This document shows, piece after piece, positions 1 through 4,997 of a DNA stretch of 7,925 bases (within the stretch, counting starts at the first letter, position 1; the number at the start of each line of letters is the position of its first letter). The stretch spans positions 1 to 7,925 of the forward strand of contig DDYT01000068.1 in assembly GCA_002348095.1 (NCBI GenBank), in the 5' to 3' direction. The notes below the pieces were generated by a model that was given only the letters and a program-made list of their open reading frames with translations, was not told the DNA's origin and did not search any database. The DNA is from Erysipelotrichaceae bacterium UBA2227. Lineage in GTDB: Bacteria > Bacillota_I > Bacilli_A > Erysipelotrichales > Erysipelotrichaceae. A program made the translations under genes and the position numbers.

Positions 1-54
1 TTTAGTTTTCAAAGATCGCTAGGCTTGGTTTTTTTTGCCCCTCAACGAGCAGGC
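1..54 (-). promoter_or_regulatory. Untranslated leader with boxA-like element (rRNA leader)
   Basis: No open frame with an RBS is seen here. The last 20 bases on the minus strand contain GATCTTTGAAAACTAAA (17-1), close to the Bacillus rRNA boxA and adjoining sequence (TGCTCTTTGAAAACT), where Nus factors assemble for antitermination. A 7-bp direct repeat CAAGCCT occurs at 57-51 and 27-21. I infer that 16S rRNA begins beyond the left edge; the rRNA itself is not in the window. Confidence 0.7.
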
Positions 55-123
55 TTGTACATAATATCAAATACCCCCAAGCTCTGTCAACCATTAAACC
101 GCACTTTCTTGAAAAAGTTTTTC
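54..123 (-). promoter_or_regulatory. Strong sigma-70/sigma-A promoter, probably of an rRNA operon
   Basis: A consensus -35 TTGACA (90-85), an 18-nt spacer and a -10 TATTAT (66-61) preceded by TGA (an extended -10) predict a start near G54. The region upstream of -35 is rich in A and T tracts, including the palindrome GAAAAACTTTTTC (123-111), which could serve as an UP element. A consensus -35 with an A/T-tract upstream region and a G start is usual for Bacillota rRNA promoters. Confidence 0.78.
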
Positions 124-130
124 AGTGATC

Positions 131-149
131 AAAAAAAGGCAAAACGCCT
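131..149 (-). terminator. Possible second, weak terminator hairpin
   Basis: A 4-bp stem AGGC/GCCT with loop GTTTT (149-137) runs into a second T7 tract (137-131). The stem is short, so alone it would be weak. Placed behind the main terminator and before a strong promoter, it may act as a backup. Confidence 0.45.
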
Positions 150-151
150 AT

Positions 152-174
152 AAAAAAAGCCGGATTGCCCGGCT
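152..174 (-). terminator. Rho-independent terminator of the six-gene operon
   Basis: On the minus strand a perfect 6-bp stem AGCCGG/CCGGCT (174-169 and 163-158) with loop GCAAT is followed by seven T (158-152). It begins 2 nt after the permease stop codon, so it should end the operon transcript. Confidence 0.9.
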
Positions 175-176
175 GA

Positions 177-974
177 TCAAATCGGCAGATTGCGCCGTTT
201 GAAAATCAATATCGAAAGACCATAACAACCCAAACCGATCAATGCCATCGCAAACAACGGCAACGGCTGATAGCCGGCAACAATGATATCATTGGGCTGA
301 TACAATGTCAGCAGCGTAAAGTACTTCAGCACTTCCAGTTTATCCCCCTGCGCCGTGAGCATCTGAAGGATCAGAAAGCCCACCGGAAACGCAGTACCAA
401 ACAACACGGCATTCTTTCCGTCATTAAACAGACAGGAAGCCAGAAAAGCAATCGAACTGATCGCAAACAAATATAACAAAAGTGCCAGATTGATCGTCAG
501 AAATTTGGTAACTTCCAGTTCGCCGGGAAACTGAACCTCAGAGAAAATGAATCCTGAAAGCAGAATTGCCAGAACCAACACGATCAGCATCAGGCAAAAT
601 GCCAAAGCTTGCGTAACAACGATTCTGCCCCGCGAGTTGGGTGTAGAAAGTAAGTAAGCCATCGAACCGTTATCAACCATCTTACCAATAAGCCGATATC
701 CCACGATCGAAACGAAAATCGTCGGAAACCCGACCGCAAGAAACCCGTAAAAATAAGAAGCCAAAAATCCGACATAAGTAGGCACCTGCAACTGATAACC
801 AAATGCCTTGATCAGTTCCTGAGGCAACAGTTTGAGCATCGCCTCCATCGAATCGATCATAACAGGGTCATACATGTACATGATCGTCAGTGAATAGAAA
901 ATCATTACAGCACAAAAAACCGAGAGTAACTTCCAGTTGGCTTTCCATGTTGCCAAAAACAATGGTACACTCAT
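177..974 (-). CDS. ABC-2 type transporter permease
   Basis: This 265-residue membrane subunit of the exporter has about six TM helices by hydrophobicity: about 14-34, 67-93, 117-144, 158-182, 188-207 and 238-258, with a basic KRR near the C-terminus. The stretch GSMAYLLSTPNSRGRIVVTQ (103-122) matches the cytoplasmic coupling segment before the third helix in ABC-2 permeases, and the AISSIAFLASCLFNDGKNAVLF region (from 171) matches the usual helix 4-5 turn. Its ATG overlaps the ATPase stop by 4 nt, and AAGGTGATC (987-979), a near-complete match to the 16S anti-Shine-Dalgarno tail, lies 4 nt upstream. It is the last gene of the operon; its TGA is 2 nt before a terminator stem. With the ATPase it likely forms a transporter with two copies of each subunit. 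Confidence 0.88.
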   Translation of the reverse strand: MSVPLFLATWKANWKLLSVFCAVMIFYSLTIMYMYDPVMIDSMEAMLKLLPQELIKAFGYQLQVPTYVGFLASYFYGFLAVGFPTIFVSIVGYRLIGKMVDNGSMAYLLSTPNSRGRIVVTQALAFCLMLIVLVLAILLSGFIFSEVQFPGELEVTKFLTINLALLLYLFAISSIAFLASCLFNDGKNAVLFGTAFPVGFLILQMLTAQGDKLEVLKYFTLLTLYQPNDIIVAGYQPLPLFAMALIGLGCYGLSILIFKRRNLPI

Positions 975-1858
975 CGCTGATCACCTTCCCTTCCGTAAAA
1001 TTTCATAAACACATCTTCCAGCCGCTGTACCTTCACATCAAGATCCAACACATCGATTTGCTTCAGTGCTTCATAAAACGGCTTAAAGTCACCCACGACC
1101 TCCACATCCGCAAACGTCGCATTCTCATAGATAACCGACATTCCCAACTGTTTCATCTTCTCGATTTCTTTCGGATGAGCGAGTGATATCGTAAAAATCT
1201 TGCGCCGATGCTTTTTGACCGCCTCGATATCCTCAATCAACACGATCTTACCGTCTTTGATCATCGCGATCCGATCACACGTCTTATCGACTTCCTCAAA
1301 ACTGTGCGAAGACATCAAAATCGTTTTGCCGCGTTTTCGCTCTTCTTTGACCAGATTGACAAACACCTGCTGCATCAATGGATCCAAACCGCTGGAAGGT
1401 TCATCAAGAACATAGATTTTGGGATCGTGCATAAATGCCGTGATCAATCCGACTTTCTGCTTCATCCCTTTGGACATCTTTCGGATTTTGCCCTTAGGAT
1501 CCAGTTCAAACATTCTGAGCAGTTCATTCAAACGGGTTTTGTCCTTGATGTTGCGCATCTGCAACTGAAAATTCAAAAATTCGATCCCGGTCATTTCATC
1601 AAATAACGACATCTCCCCGGGAATGTAGCCGACATTTGCCTGAATCTTCGCGGCATCCGACCAACTGTCAGAACCTTCAATCAGGATACTTCCATGCTGA
1701 GGTTTCATAAACCCGAGCATACAGCGGATCGTCGTCGTCTTACCGGCACCGTTGGGACCGACATAACCGAAAACTTCCCCTTCTTTGACTTGAAAACTCA
1801 CATCCGTAATTCCTTTTTTGCTGGGATAAAGCATGGTACAATTCTTTACTTCAATCAC
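971..1858 (-). CDS. ABC transporter ATP-binding protein (ABC-2 exporter type)
   Basis: This 295-residue ATPase would power the permease encoded next. It has a Walker A GPNGAGKT (34-41), an ABC signature in the variant form MSKGMKQ (128-134), Walker B IYVLDEP (148-154), a D-loop SGLD (156-159) and the switch histidine H185 in SSHSF. The ending LEDVFMKFYG (280-289) is typical of BcrA/NatA-like single-domain exporters of drugs, ions or peptides. I place the start at GTG 1858, not at the ATG 1921 of the longer open frame: the GTG has a strong RBS (AAAGGGAG, 8 nt upstream), the protein then begins with the usual beta-strand MIEVKNCTM, and the overlap with the previous gene shrinks to 8 nt. It overlaps the permease gene by 4 nt (ATGA). 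The substrate cannot be read from the sequence; context suggests the product of the ATP-grasp genes. Confidence 0.93.
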   Translation of the reverse strand: MIEVKNCTMLYPSKKGITDVSFQVKEGEVFGYVGPNGAGKTTTIRCMLGFMKPQHGSILIEGSDSWSDAAKIQANVGYIPGEMSLFDEMTGIEFLNFQLQMRNIKDKTRLNELLRMFELDPKGKIRKMSKGMKQKVGLITAFMHDPKIYVLDEPSSGLDPLMQQVFVNLVKEERKRGKTILMSSHSFEEVDKTCDRIAMIKDGKIVLIEDIEAVKKHRRKIFTISLAHPKEIEKMKQLGMSVIYENATFADVEVVGDFKPFYEALKQIDVLDLDVKVQRLEDVFMKFYGREGDQR

Positions 1859-2732
1859 GCAAATCACTCCCTTTCCAATGGATTTGACTTCCCCACTGCC
1901 GGTTGACGGAATCGGATTCACTTAACACCCAACCGCCGCTGGGATAAAATGTCATTTCGCCAACAACAACTCTTGCATCTATTATATAACAATCGACCCG
2001 CACATATACAAAGGGTTCACAGACTTTTTTCGCCAGTTCATAGAGCGCAGGCAGATGGCTCGATATATCCGGCACGCTTTTCGCACACGTTCCCGTTGAG
2101 AAAACATAGGGATGCGGCTGATTATCAAAATCCAGGATGATCCTTTCCTTATCGGGAGAATCCGGAAAGTTATACTGAATATAGGTCGGCTCCCCGTTAA
2201 AACAAAACACTTTATAATCTTCCAAAGAGTGACCATCCTTTGTGATCCAAGGCTCGACCACGTAGGTACGCATCTTGGGATGGTAGCACGGTTCACGGTA
2301 ATAGATCCGATAGTCCCGCGATTCACAGATTTTTAGACTGTTTTTCGCGGTGTCAATATCCTCTTTTGACATAACGATAAAATTCCATTTGGACGCATTG
2401 GACACTTTGACCACATAAGGCATCGGATAATCATCCCAACGAAGATCATCGATCGAAGTACAGACATCCAGCGATTCAATGACATGATCCCCCAGACCGA
2501 TCTGCCGGCAATAATCCTTGACTCCGGCCTTATCGCTGCACCGAATCTGCAGATCCGAGGGGCCGGTGATTTTCATCGCCATTAAAACTTCAGAATAGTC
2601 CTTTGGATGTTTGATATTCGGCCATCGTTTATAGGTTAAAAAGTATCGGAGGTAGTTGTATGTATTATCATCGATGATCCAAAGCCACTCAAAAAACTTC
2701 TGCCGAAACTTACTTCTGAAATCATTCTCCAT
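1851..2732 (-). CDS. TupA-like ATP-grasp protein, copy 2
   Basis: This 293-residue paralogue of the preceding gene matches it along its whole length without large gaps. Over an 85-residue stretch of the N-terminal half I count about 50 identities. Conserved marks are CSDKAGVKDY (65-74), YVVKVSNASK with K109, E160, DYKVFCFNGEPTYI (172-185), RVD (245-247) and GEMTFYPSGG with E259. It has the same altered loop, SNASK, as copy 1. Both keep the lysine and the acidic residues expected for ATP and metal binding, so neither looks like an obvious dead copy. The N-termini and the 139-160 and 200-225 stretches diverge most, which would fit different substrates or a heteromeric enzyme. The ATG at 2732 overlaps the previous stop by 11 nt. 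Its RBS (AAAGGAAG) lies inside copy 1's C-terminal codons at a long spacing of about 11 nt. Confidence 0.82.
   Translation of the reverse strand: MENDFRSKFRQKFFEWLWIIDDNTYNYLRYFLTYKRWPNIKHPKDYSEVLMAMKITGPSDLQIRCSDKAGVKDYCRQIGLGDHVIESLDVCTSIDDLRWDDYPMPYVVKVSNASKWNFIVMSKEDIDTAKNSLKICESRDYRIYYREPCYHPKMRTYVVEPWITKDGHSLEDYKVFCFNGEPTYIQYNFPDSPDKERIILDFDNQPHPYVFSTGTCAKSVPDISSHLPALYELAKKVCEPFVYVRVDCYIIDARVVVGEMTFYPSGGWVLSESDSVNRQWGSQIHWKGSDLRD
1867..1872 (-). promoter_or_regulatory. RBS deciding the GTG start of the ABC ATPase
   Basis: AGGGAG, 8 nt before the GTG at 1858, lies within AAGGGAGTGAT, which matches the extended Shine-Dalgarno AAGGAGGTGAT at 9 of 11 positions. It is embedded in the last codons (K-G-S-D) of the upstream ATP-grasp gene, implying translational coupling. 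Confidence 0.8.
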
Positions 2733-3615
2733 CCCGCAAATCGCTTCCTTTCCAAGGAATCTGACTTCCCCAAGTCAAATTAATCCGATCACTGCGACGC
2801 AGGACCAGTCCGCCCGAAGGATAAAAAGTCATTTCCGTAACATATAATTGTTCATCGACCATTAAAAAATCCACTCTTACAAACACAAACGGCTGACATA
2901 GTCTTTCACTGATTGAGTACATCGTCGGCAAATACGGCCGGATATCCCACACGGTGTCGCTGTTTCTTCCGCTGACAAACGGATATTCAACACGCTCATT
3001 CGAAAAATCAATCATGACTCTGTCATTCTCCTGAGTGTCCGGATAATTGATCTGAATATAGGTTGGCTTCCCGTCAAAGCAATGAACCTTATAATCAGCC
3101 AATGTTTCATTCGGTTTGCCCAATCGGGGTTCGACAACGTAACTTCGCTTCGCATAACGATAACAGTTTTCCCGGTAATACACCGAATGATCTAATCGAC
3201 TGTAGTAACCCAACTGTTTTTTCGCCCATTCGATATCTTCTTTCGTCCGTACCTCGACATTGCAATGCGATGCATTGCTTACCTTTACGATGTAGGGCAA
3301 CGCGTAACTTTCCCACTGAAGATCAGCAGGATCCGTCTGAACATCCAACGGTTCGATCACATGATCCGAAAACCCATGCTCCCGGACATACTCTTTGACC
3401 GTCGCTTTATCACAACATCGGACCTGAAGTTTCGATGGTTTTGACATCTTCATCGCAAAGAGAATATCCGAATAATACGAGGGATTCCGCTGATTGAGCC
3501 ACCGCTTATAATTAAAAAAATAGTGAACATGATTGTATGGCTTATCCGGAACCCACTTAAGAAACTCAAACAGCCACTGCCGCTTCCGTTTATTCAATTT
3601 GAACCGATTCATCAT
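2722..3615 (-). CDS. TupA-like ATP-grasp protein, copy 1
   Basis: This is a 297-residue cytoplasmic protein of the TupA-like ATP-grasp family, named after a Bacillus protein linked to teichuronopeptide, a cell-wall polymer of amino acids and uronic acid. ATP-grasp enzymes generally join a carboxylate to an amine through an acyl-phosphate. Visible marks are CDKATVKEYV (68-77), a nucleotide-binding lysine region YIVKVSNASH with K111, E162, DYKVHCFDGKPTYI (174-187), RVD (247-249) and TEMTFYPSGG with E261, the likely Mg2+/ATP-binding end. The loop after K111 reads SNASH, where relatives as I recall them have a Gly-rich HGSG-like loop. The ATG at 3615 has AGGAG at 3626-3622, 6 nt upstream; the ATG at 3612 is also possible. 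It overlaps both neighbours and is a tandem paralogue of the next gene. The substrate is unknown. Confidence 0.82.
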   Translation of the reverse strand: MMNRFKLNKRKRQWLFEFLKWVPDKPYNHVHYFFNYKRWLNQRNPSYYSDILFAMKMSKPSKLQVRCCDKATVKEYVREHGFSDHVIEPLDVQTDPADLQWESYALPYIVKVSNASHCNVEVRTKEDIEWAKKQLGYYSRLDHSVYYRENCYRYAKRSYVVEPRLGKPNETLADYKVHCFDGKPTYIQINYPDTQENDRVMIDFSNERVEYPFVSGRNSDTVWDIRPYLPTMYSISERLCQPFVFVRVDFLMVDEQLYVTEMTFYPSGGLVLRRSDRINLTWGSQIPWKGSDLRDGE

Positions 3616-4546
3616 CTTCTGCTCCTATATGAAAATATTTGAATATACGGTAAACCCTTAACGTATTGAGTCGGCTGAACTTTCCGGATTTTTCCAAGGT
3701 CAGATGTACCTGTCCGGAGTACATCGGACTCAGCGGATACTTCTGATCCTGACATTTCCCTTGCACCCACATCAATGCTTCATTTAGCCTTGGGTCAGCA
3801 TCATGTTTTGAAAAGACAAAATACTCCAGTGACCGTAAGACATCGTAATGCCAGTGACTGGGATAGTGCATGGACAGAAAACGGGGATCTATGATCCGGT
3901 CATCCTTGTCACTGAGAAAAAGACGGTGAATCAGCAAAAACTCTTCCGCCCGCCGACGTGCACTTGTAACTTCATCAAGACGATATTCATATCCCTGACA
4001 TGTATATTCCCAAAGACCTTCCAGGACACAGATCGTCGTGTGGAAAGAACCGTGGTGTACCGGAGAACGCGGGTGACGGCAGTTATATCCGCCATCGGGC
4101 AGTTGCATGTCGATCAGATAATCGATCAGCGATTTCAGCTGATCCGACTCGACACCGAAGTACGCCGAGATATTCAGAAACATCCCCGTGATGCAGCAGT
4201 CACTGTATATGCGTTGAGCTGTGGGGGACATACCGCCGTCACGACCTTTTTCTTCATCCAACACCCGCCGGCAAATATCCAACAGGGATCGCTGCGGTTC
4301 GATGCCCAGGTTTCTCAATAACAAAAGCGTATAATGGGTGCTTGTCCACTTGGGCCGATAGTACCCTTCGCCCCAGTGACCATCGGGTTTTTGAAGTGTC
4401 AAGAGCGTTTTACCCCAACCGCGATCGGAAATCTCTTTCTTCAGCGCAGCACAAACCGACTCATCTTCGTCAAACAAATCCCGATGAACCTGATAAACGA
4501 TGGAAGGATCTCCTTGACAAAGCCAAGCAACCACATCGCTGCGCAT
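3590..4546 (-). CDS. Alpha/alpha-toroid protein, squalene-cyclase/prenyltransferase-like, function unknown
   Basis: This 318-residue soluble protein has no signal peptide or TM segment. It resembles a family often labelled squalene cyclase-like or prenyltransferase-repeat protein. Visible marks are an N-terminal VVAWLCQGDPSIVYQVHRDL, QW-like turns LQKPDGHWG (51-59) and LPDGGYNC (149-156), a His-rich HHGSFHTT (164-171), HYPSHWHYDVLRSL (227-240) and a C-terminal SRLNTLRVYRIFKYF. The DxDD motif of squalene-hopene cyclases is absent, so cyclase chemistry is unlikely. The conserved His/Cys/Asp positions could bind a metal, but I cannot show that. No Shine-Dalgarno sequence precedes the ATG at 4546; the upstream gene stops 2 nt before it, so translation probably restarts from LapA. 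Its 3' end overlaps the first ATP-grasp gene by 26 nt. The fold is fairly sure; the activity is unknown. Confidence 0.75.
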   Translation of the reverse strand: MRSDVVAWLCQGDPSIVYQVHRDLFDEDESVCAALKKEISDRGWGKTLLTLQKPDGHWGEGYYRPKWTSTHYTLLLLRNLGIEPQRSLLDICRRVLDEEKGRDGGMSPTAQRIYSDCCITGMFLNISAYFGVESDQLKSLIDYLIDMQLPDGGYNCRHPRSPVHHGSFHTTICVLEGLWEYTCQGYEYRLDEVTSARRRAEEFLLIHRLFLSDKDDRIIDPRFLSMHYPSHWHYDVLRSLEYFVFSKHDADPRLNEALMWVQGKCQDQKYPLSPMYSGQVHLTLEKSGKFSRLNTLRVYRIFKYFHIGAEDDESVQIE

Positions 4547-4548
4547 GA

Positions 4549-4917
4549 TTACAGAACGGGTGTACCGGATCGAGCCGTGTTGATCAGATCATCCTGTTGA
4601 GCGGAAAGTTCGGCCTTAAGATCCTCAATCTGCTGCAGATGATGCTGTTTCTGACGTGTCAGCTCCTCGATCGTCATCTGCGCTGATTTGACTTCCTTTT
4701 GTAAGTCACGGATCGTTATTTTATTCTTAAAGAAAGACACCAACCCGAAGAGAAATACCAACAGGCCGCCCAAGGCCACGGAAAGCAAAATTACCAATGA
4801 TCCGGACAAGGAAAATGTCCAGAAGAAAAGGCGGACCGTCATAATCTCGGCATTGGTAATGGCAAAGATCGCAATAATGATTGAAAGTAAAATAAAAAAG
4901 ATAAATTGCTTTTGCAT
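4549..4917 (-). CDS. LapA-domain (DUF1049) small membrane protein
   Basis: This is a 122-residue integral membrane protein. Residues 5-20 and about 39-62 are hydrophobic helices joined by a short segment beginning with N22 (NAEIMTVRLFFW), the usual layout of the LapA/DUF1049 domain. A charged, Gln/Glu/Lys-rich region at about 66-112 is predicted by eye to be a cytoplasmic coiled coil. In Escherichia coli LapA helps control lipopolysaccharide synthesis; relatives in Gram-positive bacteria have no settled role, so function is not transferred here. The ATG at 4917 is supported by AGGGG 8 nt upstream. It is the first gene of the operon, and its stop is 2 nt before the next ATG. It may act as a membrane scaffold for the downstream enzymes, which is inference from position alone. 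Confidence 0.8.
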   Translation of the reverse strand: MQKQFIFFILLSIIIAIFAITNAEIMTVRLFFWTFSLSGSLVILLSVALGGLLVFLFGLVSFFKNKITIRDLQKEVKSAQMTIEELTRQKQHHLQQIEDLKAELSAQQDDLINTARSGTPVL

Positions 4918-4925
4918 GATGATGA

Positions 4926-4982
4926 CCCCTATCTTTTTTTATGTATAACGAAATTATACTCTCAGAGCTCAAAAAAAGAAAC
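4926..4982 (-). promoter_or_regulatory. Candidate promoter and RBS of the six-gene operon
   Basis: A perfect -10 hexamer TATAAT lies at 4958-4953, 35 bases before the LapA-type start codon. The -35 region is poor: a 17-nt spacer gives TTTCTT, inside the U-run of the preceding terminator. The RBS AGGGG (4930-4926) is 8 nt before the ATG. This is the only promoter candidate seen for the operon. It is plausible from its place between a terminator and the first gene, but the weak -35 means it may need an activator or be weak. Confidence 0.5.
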
Positions 4983-4997
4983 GGCTTACGCCGCTTC
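4971..4997 (-). terminator. Rho-independent terminator overlapping the pullulanase stop codon
   Basis: On the minus strand GAAGCGGC and GCCGTTTC (4997-4990 and 4985-4978) form an 8-bp stem with one G-U pair, closing a GTAA tetraloop of the GNRA type, followed by seven T. The TAA stop codon (4988-4986) sits inside the loop and the left arm encodes the last residues, KEAA. It should end the pullulanase transcript and separate it from the downstream operon. Confidence 0.88.

Noticed and set aside
1208..1606. 132-codon open frame on the plus strand
   Set aside because: It is antisense to the ABC ATPase signature and Walker B region; no protein family resemblance.
177..1858. Assignment of the ABC pair to wall teichoic acid export (TagGH)
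   Set aside because: The ATPase ending LEDVFMKFYG and the six-helix permease fit the BcrA/NatA-like group better, and no teichoic acid genes are adjacent.
1859..1921. Longer start (ATG 1921) for the ABC ATPase
   Set aside because: The extra 21 residues match no ABC domain sequence and lie over the end of the ATP-grasp gene; GTG 1858 has a strong RBS and gives the usual N-terminus.
3848..4321. 157-codon open frame on the plus strand
   Set aside because: It is antisense to the toroid gene, which has clear family motifs; it has no recognisable domain and is a shadow of that gene's codon pattern.
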